A program made the translations under genes and the position numbers. Positions 17,761-27,985 of a stretch of 64,000 nt of DNA are shown here, piece by piece. How positions within the stretch are numbered: the first letter of the stretch is position 1; each line of letters starts with the position of its first letter. This DNA is from Sphingopyxis panaciterrulae. Its GTDB lineage: Bacteria > Pseudomonadota > Alphaproteobacteria > Sphingomonadales > Sphingomonadaceae. The stretch is taken from positions 1-64,000 of the forward strand of contig NZ_JACIJH010000014.1 in assembly GCF_014199295.1 (NCBI RefSeq), written 5' to 3'. A model generated the notes under the pieces. It worked only from the letters and a program-made list of their open reading frames with translations, was not told the DNA's origin and searched no databases.

Positions 17761-18984
17761 TCAGGCGTGAAGCGCCGCGTCGAAATCGCGTGCTGCGTCG
17801 GCGCCGGCGATTTCGGTCAGGTGACGCAGGAAGATCGCGGTCGTGTGCGCGGGCTCCTTCGCCATCGCGATCATCAACCGGTCCATCGCAGGACGCCCGA
17901 TGCGGTTCTCAAGCTCGACGAGCAGCAGCGGCCCCTTGCCATAGAGCTGGAGCCGATTGGGTCGGCCGTGTCCCATGACCGGGCCGACGTCTACGGTCGC
18001 CTTGCGCTTTTCGGCGATATTCTTCGCCAGTTCCTCCGGCCCGAACGCATGCTCGACATAGCGCATCGACATATATTCGGCCGCCGATTCGACGAGCCAG
18101 AAATCGTCGGTCAGCGGGCTTGCGAGCATCCACCAGGCATGCGCGATCTCATGCGCCACATGGCGCGCGGGACCGACTTCGGAATCACCGGGATTCCCTG
18201 CCCGCCCTTCGGTGACAACGGTATAGGCCGTACGCGCATAGCCCATCGAGCGCTCGCGCCAGACCTGCGCCATCCGCACCTTGCGCGGCAAGGGGCCGAA
18301 CATCGCCTCGAAATAGCGCGCGGCGGCCTCGCTATGCTTGATATATTGCTGCGATCGCCACGCCGACAGGTCGCGCGAGTAGAATTCGACACCGTGCGCC
18401 TCGGCGCGTTCGAGACCGCGCATCGCCACCAACGGCAAGTCGATGTCCAGAAAATCGCGCTCGATATGCACGCCGCCCGCCGTCCGTGTCACATCGCCCT
18501 GCGCGACGACCACCAGATCGGGCGCGAGCCCATCGATCGTCGCATCGACGGTGAAGCGCGTCTGGATGTCGGCCCCGACCGGATACCACATATGATCGAG
18601 GAACAGTTCATAGCCCTCGGGCCGCAGCGGCTTGTTGCCGCTGTCATGTTCGGTGTTGATCGGTCCGGCGTAGCGGAAGCGGAGCGCGACGGGTTCGGTG
18701 GCCGGGTCGGCGAAATGAAAGACATATTTGTTGAGCGCGGGCATCGGCTCCTCGGCGGGCCCGACCGTCACGGTCACCCCCGGCGGCAGCGCCATCGGTT
18801 CCACCGCGAAGCGCCGCGAAAGCAGAAAGGCCTTTTCCGTCTCGCCTTCGCTGAGCGTGATCGTGACGTCGGCGTCGACTTCTCCCTGCGGATCGAAGTG
18901 CGCCGCGACCTTATAATGCGGCGGCGCGGCGAAGGCGGGACCCACCGCGATCGCCGCGGCCGCCAAGGCGAAAGCGATCCTCAT
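17761..18984 (-). CDS. Exported M1-like zinc metalloprotein
   Basis: The 407-residue protein has a signal peptide (AFALAAAAIAVGPAFAA) and a gluzincin motif HEIAH (278-282) followed by WLVESAAEY, which aligns with the M1 phrase WLNEGFAEY. The third ligand would be Glu299, a spacing two residues shorter than canonical M1. No GAMEN aminopeptidase motif is visible, and the length is about half that of a full M1 aminopeptidase, so the activity may differ. It is the last gene of the receptor operon; its start overlaps the preceding stop by 4 nt. Confidence 0.75.
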   Translation of the reverse strand: MRIAFALAAAAIAVGPAFAAPPHYKVAAHFDPQGEVDADVTITLSEGETEKAFLLSRRFAVEPMALPPGVTVTVGPAEEPMPALNKYVFHFADPATEPVALRFRYAGPINTEHDSGNKPLRPEGYELFLDHMWYPVGADIQTRFTVDATIDGLAPDLVVVAQGDVTRTAGGVHIERDFLDIDLPLVAMRGLERAEAHGVEFYSRDLSAWRSQQYIKHSEAAARYFEAMFGPLPRKVRMAQVWRERSMGYARTAYTVVTEGRAGNPGDSEVGPARHVAHEIAHAWWMLASPLTDDFWLVESAAEYMSMRYVEHAFGPEELAKNIAEKRKATVDVGPVMGHGRPNRLQLYGKGPLLLVELENRIGRPAMDRLMIAMAKEPAHTTAIFLRHLTEIAGADAARDFDAALHA

Positions 18985-20789
18985 GCCGCCTGCCCTCCCT
19001 TGACGATCCACGCATCAATCCGCTCCTCGAGCAACGGCAGCGGCATCGGCCCGGCGCCAAGCGCAACATCGTGGAAGGCGCGCAGATCGAACTTGTCTTC
19101 GAGCGCTTCGCGCGCACGCGTGCGAAGCTCGACGATCTTCTGCATACCGATATAATAAGAGGTGGCTTGCCCCGGGAGGACGATATAGCGCTCGACCTCC
19201 CGCTGATTGTCATAATGGCTCGACGGCATGTTGGCGTCGAAATAGGCGATCCCCTGCTCGCGGCTCCACTTGAGCGAATGGATGCCGGTATCGACAACCA
19301 GCCGGCAAGCGCGCATCAGCGACAGCGACAGGCGGCCGAAGTCCGAATAGGGATCAGCATAGAGCCCCATTTCCTTGGGTAGCAGTTCCGAATAGAGCCC
19401 CCAGCCCTCGCTGAAGGCTGCATAGCTTGCGAAGCGCCGGAATTTCGGAATCCCTTCCATCTCGTGCGCGATACAGGTCTCGATATGATGCCCTGGAATC
19501 GCCTCGTGATAGAGCGTCGCGGCGAGCTGGTAACGCGGCTGTGCCTTCATGTCGGCGAGATTGATATAGAAGATACCTGGTGCCGAGCCGTCCTGCGGCG
19601 GGTTGCGATAATGCGCCTTGGGCGCCGATTTCTCGCGCCAGGCTTCGATAGGGCGCACCTCGACCGGGGCCTTCGGAAGATGGCCGAACAGCTCTCCCTG
19701 CCGCGCGCGGATCTCGTCGAGCAGCGCATTGGCCTCGGCCACATAGGCGGCGCGTCCCGCGTCGCTGTCCGGATAGTAGAAGCGCGGGTCGGTGCGCATG
19801 AATGCGAAAAAATCCTGGAGCCCCCCTTCGAAGCCTGTCCGTTTCATGATCGCGCGCATATCATCGTGAATCGCCGCGACTTCGCGCAAGCCGAGCGCAT
19901 GGACGTCGGCCGCCTTCAGCGGCAGGGTCGTATAGGCCTCGAGCTGCGCCTCATAATAGGTCTGACCGTCGGGGAGCTTCCACACACCATCGACGGCATC
20001 GGCCTTGGCCTCGGCGGCGCGCAAATGGGCGATCAGCGCGCGATATCCTCTCGCGAAGCCACCGGCGAGCGCCGCAGTGCCGCGCGCGAGCAATTCTGCG
20101 CGCTCGGTTTCGGAGAAACCGGCCTTCGCGAGCTTGGCCTGAAAGTCCGCGAAGATGGGGCTATCGCCCTCGCCGCCGAACGGAGCGCCCTTGAGCAGGT
20201 TGAGGCAGGGTTCGAGCACCAGGGCATAGACGAAGCGCGGCGGCTGTATCCCCGATGCCTCCTGCGCAGCCAGCCGGTCGACCGCCTGCTTCATCAGCGT
20301 CTCGACGCGCTCGAGCCGCTTGATATAGGCTTCGGCATCGGCGCGGCTGGTGATCGGGTGGCTGTTGGTGAGCGTGCTCGGCACGCGCGTGTGCACGCCG
20401 CCCATCTGCGTCATCGCATAGTCATGGTGCCGCCATTTGAAGTTGCGCAGCGCCCGTTCCGACTGGAGCGCGAACATCCGGTGGCTGAGCCGTGCCTGCG
20501 GCGACAGCTTCGCGACGTCGAACGTCTTGAGCTCGGCATAATCCGACTCGCGCAGGCGATGATCCTCGCGTTCGCGCGCCTCGCTGATATCGTCCCATTT
20601 GTCCTGGTCGCGGCGGATACCGAGCGAGGATTGACGCGTCGGGCTGCGGTCGAGCGCGCGCTGGAAAATGCGTTCGAAAAAGGCATCGAGCCGGGCATCC
20701 TCGTCGTTCCCGATCGCGAAGACCGGCGGCGTGACCAGGATCGCCCCCGCGAACGCCGCCGATCCGATGAAGTGCCGCCGTCCGATCAT
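18981..20789 (-). CDS. Exported DUF885 metallopeptidase-like protein (copy 2)
   Basis: The 602-residue protein has a twin-arginine-like leader (GRRHFIGSAAFAGA) and the DUF885 hallmark YHEAIPGHHIE with a downstream Glu in FSEGWGLYSE, which together could form a zinc site. It has exactly the length of its neighbour and parallel motifs throughout (ERVETLMKQAVDRL, ADVHALGLREVAAIHDDMR, YFDANMPSSHYDNQREVERYIVLPGQATSYYIGMQKI). DUF885 proteins are thought to be dipeptidase- or carboxypeptidase-like; I make no substrate claim. It is coupled at both ends by 4-nt overlaps. Confidence 0.82.
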   Translation of the reverse strand: MIGRRHFIGSAAFAGAILVTPPVFAIGNDEDARLDAFFERIFQRALDRSPTRQSSLGIRRDQDKWDDISEAREREDHRLRESDYAELKTFDVAKLSPQARLSHRMFALQSERALRNFKWRHHDYAMTQMGGVHTRVPSTLTNSHPITSRADAEAYIKRLERVETLMKQAVDRLAAQEASGIQPPRFVYALVLEPCLNLLKGAPFGGEGDSPIFADFQAKLAKAGFSETERAELLARGTAALAGGFARGYRALIAHLRAAEAKADAVDGVWKLPDGQTYYEAQLEAYTTLPLKAADVHALGLREVAAIHDDMRAIMKRTGFEGGLQDFFAFMRTDPRFYYPDSDAGRAAYVAEANALLDEIRARQGELFGHLPKAPVEVRPIEAWREKSAPKAHYRNPPQDGSAPGIFYINLADMKAQPRYQLAATLYHEAIPGHHIETCIAHEMEGIPKFRRFASYAAFSEGWGLYSELLPKEMGLYADPYSDFGRLSLSLMRACRLVVDTGIHSLKWSREQGIAYFDANMPSSHYDNQREVERYIVLPGQATSYYIGMQKIVELRTRAREALEDKFDLRAFHDVALGAGPMPLPLLEERIDAWIVKGGQAA

Positions 20790-22594
20790 GCCTGTCCTCC
20801 CTTGCCGATCCATTCGTCGATGCGCGCTTCGAGCAGCGGCAGCGGCAGCGGGCCACCGCCGAGCACGCGGTCGTTGAAGCGAGCGAGGTCGTAGCCATCG
20901 CCAAGCACGGCCTTCGCACGGTCGCGCAGTTCGACGAGTTTGAGCTTGCCCATCTCATAGGCGCAGGCTTGCCCCGGCGTGACGATATAGCGCTGGATTG
21001 CGGTAATATTGTCGGCGTGGCTGGCGGGGCTATTCTCGTCGAGCCACGCGATCGCACGCGCACGGCTCCAGCGCAGCGCATGAACGCCGGTGTCGGTGAC
21101 CAGTCGCCCGGCGCGCATCAGTTCCATCGACAGGCGGCCGAACTCCTGCCATGGATCGTCATAGAGACCCATGTCCAACGGAAGCTGCTCGGCGTAGAGC
21201 GCCCAGCCTTCGCTGAACGCGGTATAGCCGCCGAAAGCACGGAATTTGGGCAGCCCCGTCAGCGCGCGCGTTACCGCCTTTTCGAGATGATGGCCCGGAA
21301 CCCCTTCATGATAGGACAGCGCCGACAACTCGTAGATCGGCAGATTGCGCATGTCGCGCGTGTTGACATAGAGAATGCCGGGCCGCGATCCGTCGGCCGA
21401 AGGGGCGAAATAGCCGGCCGTCCCCGCGGACGCCTCGAGCCAGGGTTCGACCGGCTTTACCACGACCTCAGCGCCGGGAACATGGTTGGTAAGCTCGCCG
21501 AGCCGCGCCGTCACCGCCGCGATCTTCGCGCGCATCGTGTCAAGATAGGCGCTCTTTCCTTCGGCGGTGTTCGGATAATAAAAGCGATCCGCCGTGCGGA
21601 CATGGGCGAACAGGTCGGCGAGCGTTCCGCTGAAGCCAGCACGTTTCGCCACGGCCCGCATTTCGCCGCGCAGCCGCTCGGTCTCGGCAAGGCCGATCCG
21701 ATGCACTTCCTGCGGCGAGACGGCGAGCGTCGTGTTCCAGCGCAACTGCGTGGCATAATAGGCGTCGCCGTCGGGGAGATGCCAGACGCCGGCATTGCAG
21801 TTCGCCCCGCACGGAACGGCGCGCAGATGATCGATCAGATGGCGAAAACCGGGTCCGAAACCGTCGAGCAGGCCCCGCTCCGCCTCGCCGACCCAGCGCG
21901 CCTTTTCTCGATCCGAAATAGCCAGAGCTGCGATCTTGGCGCGAAAATCGGCAAGGATCGGGCTGTCGCCCCTGCCCGGCTCGAACGGCGCACCGACGAG
22001 TAGCTTCTCGCAATTGCCGACGACGAGCGGAATCGAGAAGGCCGGCGGGACGACCCCGAGCGCCGCCTGGCGCTCAAGCCCTTCGACCACCGAAGCAAGA
22101 TAGGACCGCACGGCGTGAAGGCGCGCGACATAGGCCTCGGCATCGGCGACGCTCGCAATCGGATGATTGTTGATCAGCGTCTGCGGAATGTCGCGCTGCG
22201 GGCCGCGCATCTGGCAGACGGGGTAGTGATTGCCGCGCCAGCGATGTCGCTCGATCGCCTCTTCGGCATCATGGGCGAAGAGGTCGTAGCTGAGCTGCGC
22301 ATCGGCGCCAAGCGCGCCGCGGTCGAAACCGCGTAGCTCGGCGAGGTCGCGCCGCACGAGCGCGACATTTTCATCGGCGCGGGTCTGGCTGACGTCGGGC
22401 CAGCCGCGCTGGGCGCCCTTGCCGCCGAACGCCGACCGCGCCGCGGGATTGCGCGCGAGGTCGCGCTGAAAGACACGCTCGAAAAAGGCGCTCAGTCGCT
22501 CGGTCTCGTCCGCGGTCGATGCCCATGCGGGCGCTACGGCGACGAGCGCACCCGCGGCGACCAGTTCGCGCCGACTGAACAAAACGCTGCTCAC
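20786..22594 (-). CDS. Exported DUF885 metallopeptidase-like protein (copy 1)
   Basis: The 602-residue protein carries a twin-arginine-like leader (SRRELVAAGALVAVAPAWAS) and the motif YHEGVPGHHLE, with FSEGWALYAE downstream. It is a diverged tandem paralogue of the product of 18981-20789; the two share overall architecture but differ in much of the N-terminal half, so they may act on different bonds. The 4-nt overlap with the S9 peptidase gene indicates shared translation. Confidence 0.82.
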   Translation of the reverse strand: MSSVLFSRRELVAAGALVAVAPAWASTADETERLSAFFERVFQRDLARNPAARSAFGGKGAQRGWPDVSQTRADENVALVRRDLAELRGFDRGALGADAQLSYDLFAHDAEEAIERHRWRGNHYPVCQMRGPQRDIPQTLINNHPIASVADAEAYVARLHAVRSYLASVVEGLERQAALGVVPPAFSIPLVVGNCEKLLVGAPFEPGRGDSPILADFRAKIAALAISDREKARWVGEAERGLLDGFGPGFRHLIDHLRAVPCGANCNAGVWHLPDGDAYYATQLRWNTTLAVSPQEVHRIGLAETERLRGEMRAVAKRAGFSGTLADLFAHVRTADRFYYPNTAEGKSAYLDTMRAKIAAVTARLGELTNHVPGAEVVVKPVEPWLEASAGTAGYFAPSADGSRPGILYVNTRDMRNLPIYELSALSYHEGVPGHHLEKAVTRALTGLPKFRAFGGYTAFSEGWALYAEQLPLDMGLYDDPWQEFGRLSMELMRAGRLVTDTGVHALRWSRARAIAWLDENSPASHADNITAIQRYIVTPGQACAYEMGKLKLVELRDRAKAVLGDGYDLARFNDRVLGGGPLPLPLLEARIDEWIGKGGQA

Positions 22595-24519
22595 TGGCCG
22601 TTCGGAAAGTCGCCGAGCGGCGAGACCTTTGGGGTCCCGGTCGCGCCCTTCACATGGGTGTCGAGGAATTGCAGGATCGCGCGATAGGCGGCGATCTGGT
22701 TCGCCTTCTTGCGGAAGCCATGCCCTTCATCGGGGAAGACGATATAGTCGACCGGCACGCCATTCGCCTTGACCTTGGCGACGATATCCTCCGATTCGAC
22801 CGGCAGCACCCGCGGATCGTTCGCGCCCTGCAGCACGAGCAGCGGCTTTTTGATGTTCTGCGCGTGAAAGACCGGCGATATCTTGTGCAGATAATCGGCG
22901 TCCTTTTCGGGGTCGCCGACTTCGGTGAACAGCAGCCGCCGCAGATCCTCCCACCAGCTCGGCGTGTTGGCGAGCAGGCGCGGCCAGTTCGACACACCAT
23001 AGATGTCGATCCCCGCGGCGAACGCATCGGGGCGGAAGGCGAGCCCCGCAAGCGTCATATATCCGCCGTAGCTCTGGCCCTGGATCGCAATCTTCGTCGG
23101 ATCGACGAAGCCGGTATCGACGAGCATCCGCTTGGCCGCAACGACGTCGTCGAGATCGGCATCGCCATGCTTGTGATCGTCGAGATGATAGAAGGTCCGC
23201 CCCGACCCCTTGCTGCCGCGATTGTTGATCTCGAACACCACATAGCCGTGATTGGCGAGATATTGCGGCAGCGGGCGATAGCCGATGGTGCTTTCGTCGC
23301 CCGGGCCGCCGTGGACGTGGATCACCGCGGGTCGCCGGTCGCCTTTCCGCGCGTCCTTCGGCACATAGAGGATGCCCGGCACCATCAGCCCGTCATAGGA
23401 TTTGAAGCGCACGACTTCGCCCGGAACCAGATCGTCGGGTGCGACGCCGGGGGCCCGCGCGTCGAGCAACGGCGTGCGCTTTCCGCTGGCGAGATCGAGG
23501 AGCAAAATCTCGCCCGGCGTCGCCCCGTTCGAAGCGCTGAGCAGCGCCTTGCGGGCATGATTGGCAAGAAGAAGCCCGGCGCTCGCAGCAGGCATCGGAT
23601 TGTCGAAGGCGATCGGCCGAAAACTGTTGGCATCGAAAAGATAAGGGCGCGATCGCGCATCCTCGTTGACCGAGACGACCAGCGTACGGCCATCGCGCGA
23701 CAGGTTCGCGCCCTCGACATCCCACTCGGGCTTGAACACGGTCACGCGTTCGCCGGTCGCCAGATCGCGCCGGACGAGGAAAGCGAACTCGCCGCCGTCG
23801 TCGGTGGTGTAGTAGAGCTTCGCCCCTTCGTCGGCAAAGGCCTGCGGCTCGCAGGCGACGGGCTTTCCCTCTTCGGTAAGCTGGATCAGCTTGGCCTCGG
23901 TGCGGTCATAGACATAGCAATGCCGGGTCGCATTATCGACGATCCGGCTGAGCGCGACATAGCGGCGATCGGGGCTGACCGCGCGCACCTGATACGCCTT
24001 GTCGTTCTCGAACAGCAGCGTCTTCGCATATGTGTCGGTCCTGATCTCATAGAGATCGAAGAAACGCGGATCGCGCTCGTTGGTCTGGACGAAGAAGGAC
24101 TGGCCATCGTGCGCCCAGTCGACGAAGCGCGCGACATGGCGATCGCCGGGAGTGACATCGCGGGTCGTCCCGTCGCGCTCGCGGACATAGATATGCGCAA
24201 GCTCGTTGCCGCCCTGATCGCTCGAGAAGAGAATGCGCTCGTCCTCCGGGAAATAGCCGATCGCGCGGACGGTCTCCTTCGTCGAATGCGTCAACGGCAC
24301 CGCATCGCCACCGCCCGAGGGCATGACGTAGATATTGGCGATACCGGTGCGGTTGCTGGTGAAGATCAGCTTGCGGTCATCGGGCGACCAGGACAGGCCG
24401 CCGATCGAGTCCGAGTCCATCAATTGCTCGATCGTGTAGCGTTTCGGCGCCATGTCTTCGCCGAAGACTGGCGAAGCCAGGCCGAGAAGCCCGATGGCAA
24501 ACAGCAGGGTTTTACGCAT
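22591..24519 (-). CDS. Exported S9 (prolyl oligopeptidase family) serine peptidase
   Basis: The 642-residue protein has a signal peptide (LLFAIGLLGLASPVFGED), a beta-propeller with TolB-like repeats (SWSPDDRKLIFTSNRTG) over roughly 30-390, and a C-terminal hydrolase domain. The catalytic triad is visible: GQSYGG (Ser483), GANDPR (Asp568) and DEGHGF (His600). The propeller restricts S9 enzymes to short or folded-small peptides. Sphingomonad lasso-peptide isopeptidases belong to this superfamily and also sit near TonB/FecIR genes, but no lasso biosynthesis genes are seen here. The ATG at 24519 is chosen because the signal peptide follows at once. Confidence 0.88.
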   Translation of the reverse strand: MRKTLLFAIGLLGLASPVFGEDMAPKRYTIEQLMDSDSIGGLSWSPDDRKLIFTSNRTGIANIYVMPSGGGDAVPLTHSTKETVRAIGYFPEDERILFSSDQGGNELAHIYVRERDGTTRDVTPGDRHVARFVDWAHDGQSFFVQTNERDPRFFDLYEIRTDTYAKTLLFENDKAYQVRAVSPDRRYVALSRIVDNATRHCYVYDRTEAKLIQLTEEGKPVACEPQAFADEGAKLYYTTDDGGEFAFLVRRDLATGERVTVFKPEWDVEGANLSRDGRTLVVSVNEDARSRPYLFDANSFRPIAFDNPMPAASAGLLLANHARKALLSASNGATPGEILLLDLASGKRTPLLDARAPGVAPDDLVPGEVVRFKSYDGLMVPGILYVPKDARKGDRRPAVIHVHGGPGDESTIGYRPLPQYLANHGYVVFEINNRGSKGSGRTFYHLDDHKHGDADLDDVVAAKRMLVDTGFVDPTKIAIQGQSYGGYMTLAGLAFRPDAFAAGIDIYGVSNWPRLLANTPSWWEDLRRLLFTEVGDPEKDADYLHKISPVFHAQNIKKPLLVLQGANDPRVLPVESEDIVAKVKANGVPVDYIVFPDEGHGFRKKANQIAAYRAILQFLDTHVKGATGTPKVSPLGDFPNGQ

Positions 24520-24575
24520 CCTTGTCTCCCCCGGAGCGCGTCGGGGCGCCGCCGCACGCCACGCCCCGCATATCG

Positions 24576-27500
24576 TCAGAAGCTGGCGCTGGCAGTGACC
24601 AGATAGCTGCGGCCGAGAATATCGAACGCCCCGAAGCTGCGGCGGACGATCGCGGGATAGGGCATCTCGCGATCGAAGAGATTGTTGACGATGAACTGAA
24701 GCCGGAACCGGTCCGCGACGTTGAAGCCTATCGTTCCGTTGACCAGCGTATAGGCACCCACCTCGTTGATCGGCGTATCCTCGATCGTCTGGATCAGGCT
24801 GAATTTCGTCTTGTCGCGCCAGAGCAATTGGACATCGAGGTCGATGTCGCCAAGCGTCGCGCCGACATTGGTCTGGACCCGCCATCTGGGCAGGCTGACC
24901 GTGCCTGCCGCCTCCGTTACCGGCTCCCCGGCGAAACGCTGCTGATCGTAACGGTCGGTATAGAAGACCTTCGTGCCGAAGCGCATCATGTTCCGCCCGT
25001 CCGAGCTGGGCGCGATACCACCGATGTCCAGACTATAGTCGGCGGCGATGATCAGCCCCGCGAAATGAAGCGTCGATGTGTTGACGAAACCTGTCGCGAA
25101 GCCGTTCGCGATGTCGCCGACTTCGCGCGCCGCGCCCCCGGTGCCATTGCCCGATGCGATATCGGCGGCGGTCAGACGCCGGAAGGCACCGCAGGCGGCG
25201 TTGTTCGGAAAATCGGCACTGTCGTAACAGGATGCGAGGGTCGCATCGATGTCGAGATTCTCGATCCCGCCGGTCAGCCTTATATCGGTCCAGTCGGCGG
25301 CCAGACGGAAGCCGGGGATCGCGGGCGGCTGATAGACCAAGCCCAGCGACCAGCTTTTCGCCTTTTCATTATCAAGATTGGGGTTGCCCGACACCGTGCC
25401 CGATACCGAGCGCCCCGCGGTGGTCGGAATGAAATCGCCGGGCGCGTCCGCGCCCACGGCCGCAAGCGCCGCCGCGCAATTGGCGGTTCGCACGCTGGGA
25501 TTATTGCCGCGATCATAACTGCCGTCACCGCAGGGGTCGCTGATGCCGTCGGTGACGGGCGACCGGGCGGCGAACAATTCGCTGACCGCCGGCGAGCGGA
25601 TTGCGCGCGTATAGACGCCGCGGAAGGTCAACCCTTCACCGATTCCGCCGAGCTTCGGCGAAATGCGGCCGCCTGCTGACCAGGTCAGCGCTCCGCCGGC
25701 GAGCGAATGGTCGACGTAGCGGATCGAGCCGTCGAGTTCGGCGTCGCGGATCAGCGGGGCATCCTGATCGGCGGAAATCAAGGGAATGACAAGCTCGCCA
25801 TAGACTTCCTTCGTGCCGAACTTGCCCGTCACGGGCGAATAAGCGCCGATTCCGTCGCCGAGCAGCGTGTCGCCTGCCTGGAGGACGGCGTCGGGCGCGA
25901 AAACCGCCTTTTCCACGCGGCGCTCTACCCCGACGTTGAAGGCGACCCGTTCGCTCGCGATGCCGAAGGGCAGCTTGCCACCGACATTGGCGGTGAGCAC
26001 CGTCTGCGTATTGGTGCTCCGCGACCGGCCCGTGTTGGTCACATAAGCGATCGCGTCCGCGCTCGGCGAACCGAAACCGAAGAGGTTGATCGGGACGCAG
26101 CCCGCCGGAGCCGCACCGCCACACACGATTGACCCGCCCGACCCCTCCACCGCATTGACGGCCGCGAGGAAGCGGTCGGGATCGACATAGGTCACGCGCG
26201 AATTGTTGCGAACGCGCCCGTAATTATAGGAAATGTCCCAGTTCCAACGCTCGCCCGCGACGTCGAAATGCCCGTCGACCCCGCCGACGAAGCGATAGAG
26301 ATTCTGAACCGTGCGCTGCGGCTCGCGCTGGACGATGTCGTTGAGATTCCGGTTGAGGTTGAAACTGGTCAGCCCATTGGCCTGCAGGATAGAACGCGCC
26401 TGATCCGACAGGAAGGGATTGTCGATGGAAAAAGTCAGCTTCGGGCCGCCGATCAGCCCTGGCGCCGACAGCGAAGTGAGATCGGACAGGCGGACGACCT
26501 TGCTATGCGCATAAGCGCCTTCGAAAAAGACGCGCAGGTCGGGCGTGATGTCGTAATGGGCAAGCAGATTGCCGAGCACCCGATAGGTCGGCGTCAGCAG
26601 CGAGCTGTTCTCTGCAAGGCTGAAGCCGTCACCGCCCGAGCTCGATTGCGGGAAAGTTCCGAGACCGCTTCCTCCCAGAATATCCTCGACCACCGTGCCG
26701 ACGTTGAAGGGGACAAGCGTCCCGTTCGGACCGAATTGCAGCGGCCGCCCCTGCGCGTCGAAGATATAATTGCCGTTCGGCGCGATCCCGAAGCCGGGAA
26801 GCGATACGCCGGGTCCATCCACGCCTAGCAGAGCTTCGGCGCCTGAATCGAAATAAGGCAGCCCGCCTTCGTTGAAAAAGGCATAGCGATAATCGTCGAT
26901 GACCTGGAGCGCGGGAATGCCGTCGGTGGAACTGCCATTGTCGGGATTGCGGATCGTCGTCTTGAAACCGCCGAAGCGGTCGCTGTAGAGCAGCCCGCTC
27001 TGCCGCGTATATTCGATCCCCGCGACCAGATTTCCGCGCCCCTCGGCGAAATTGGTGCCAGCAAGGCCGCGCACGCTATACTGGGTCGCATCGCCCTTTT
27101 CGTTGATGCCGGCGAGGCCCGACAACTGCACGCCGTCGAAATCGTCCTTGAGGATGATATTGACGGTGCCCGCGATCGCATCCGAGCCATATATGGGTGC
27201 GCCGCCGATCGCGATGGTTTCGACCCGATCCACCAGGCCGGCCGGAATCAGGTTGAGATCCACCTGCGAACCCGCCGAAGCGTTGCCGCTCGCCGCGGCC
27301 GAATTGGCCGACACGAAGCGGCGCCCGTTGACCAGCGTCAATGTCCGCTGCGAGCCGAGACTGAACATGTTGACGAAACGCTGCCCGGTGCCGTTGATCG
27401 CCTGATTGGTTCCGACCGCACTGCTGTCCGACGTCCCGAACAGGGGATTGGCCTCGAGCGCCTCTGCGACGTTGACATAGCCGCGCTTTTCGATCTGCGC

Positions 27501-27938
27501 GGCATCGTCGACGGTCGCCGGCTGGAGCGTATCGAAGCCCGCTCGCTCGATGCGCGAGCCCGTGACGACAATCTCTTCGCGCGGCTCCCCACCAGTCGGC
27601 TGGACAATCGACCGGTCGGCGCGACGAATCACCACCACTCCGTCGCGGTTCTCGACGACCTCCAAGCCCTTGCCCGCAAGCATATGACGCAGCGCCTCGA
27701 CGGGCGTATAGCTGCCATTGATGTCGTTGGTCGTGATCCCTTTCAGATCGGATTGGGGGACCATGACCTGCACCCCCGACTGGACGGCAAGTCGCTGCAC
27801 GGCGGCGACCGCGTCGCCGGACGGGATCGCATAGCGCTGGCGTTCCTGTGCGACAGCCGGCGCCGTCCAGCACATCGCCGCGGCCACACCCGCCATCAGC
27901 AGCGCACGCAAATGCTTCCGGTCTGTCCCCCTGCTCAT
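24576..27938 (-). CDS. TonB-dependent receptor with N-terminal STN signalling domain
   Basis: The 1120-residue outer-membrane receptor has a signal peptide (LLMAGVAAAMCWTAPAVAQ). Next comes an STN/secretin domain (about 30-100: YAIPSGDAVAAVQRLAVQSGVQV...GKGLEVVENRDGVVVIRR), a plug (TGSRIERAGFDTLQPATV) and a barrel ending in ...ASASF. The STN domain is what FecA-type receptors use to signal substrate binding to a FecR protein. The ATG at 27938 follows an AGGGAGGG site; an upstream TTG is also possible. Its promoter lies immediately after the fecR-like stop. It should bind and import the compound that induces this block. Confidence 0.9.
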   Translation of the reverse strand: MSRGTDRKHLRALLMAGVAAAMCWTAPAVAQERQRYAIPSGDAVAAVQRLAVQSGVQVMVPQSDLKGITTNDINGSYTPVEALRHMLAGKGLEVVENRDGVVVIRRADRSIVQPTGGEPREEIVVTGSRIERAGFDTLQPATVDDAAQIEKRGYVNVAEALEANPLFGTSDSSAVGTNQAINGTGQRFVNMFSLGSQRTLTLVNGRRFVSANSAAASGNASAGSQVDLNLIPAGLVDRVETIAIGGAPIYGSDAIAGTVNIILKDDFDGVQLSGLAGINEKGDATQYSVRGLAGTNFAEGRGNLVAGIEYTRQSGLLYSDRFGGFKTTIRNPDNGSSTDGIPALQVIDDYRYAFFNEGGLPYFDSGAEALLGVDGPGVSLPGFGIAPNGNYIFDAQGRPLQFGPNGTLVPFNVGTVVEDILGGSGLGTFPQSSSGGDGFSLAENSSLLTPTYRVLGNLLAHYDITPDLRVFFEGAYAHSKVVRLSDLTSLSAPGLIGGPKLTFSIDNPFLSDQARSILQANGLTSFNLNRNLNDIVQREPQRTVQNLYRFVGGVDGHFDVAGERWNWDISYNYGRVRNNSRVTYVDPDRFLAAVNAVEGSGGSIVCGGAAPAGCVPINLFGFGSPSADAIAYVTNTGRSRSTNTQTVLTANVGGKLPFGIASERVAFNVGVERRVEKAVFAPDAVLQAGDTLLGDGIGAYSPVTGKFGTKEVYGELVIPLISADQDAPLIRDAELDGSIRYVDHSLAGGALTWSAGGRISPKLGGIGEGLTFRGVYTRAIRSPAVSELFAARSPVTDGISDPCGDGSYDRGNNPSVRTANCAAALAAVGADAPGDFIPTTAGRSVSGTVSGNPNLDNEKAKSWSLGLVYQPPAIPGFRLAADWTDIRLTGGIENLDIDATLASCYDSADFPNNAACGAFRRLTAADIASGNGTGGAAREVGDIANGFATGFVNTSTLHFAGLIIAADYSLDIGGIAPSSDGRNMMRFGTKVFYTDRYDQQRFAGEPVTEAAGTVSLPRWRVQTNVGATLGDIDLDVQLLWRDKTKFSLIQTIEDTPINEVGAYTLVNGTIGFNVADRFRLQFIVNNLFDREMPYPAIVRRSFGAFDILGRSYLVTASASF

Positions 27939-27985
27939 CGTCCTGCCCTCCCTAATGCCCCGAAGCAAAGTGGTGCTTCCACAAG

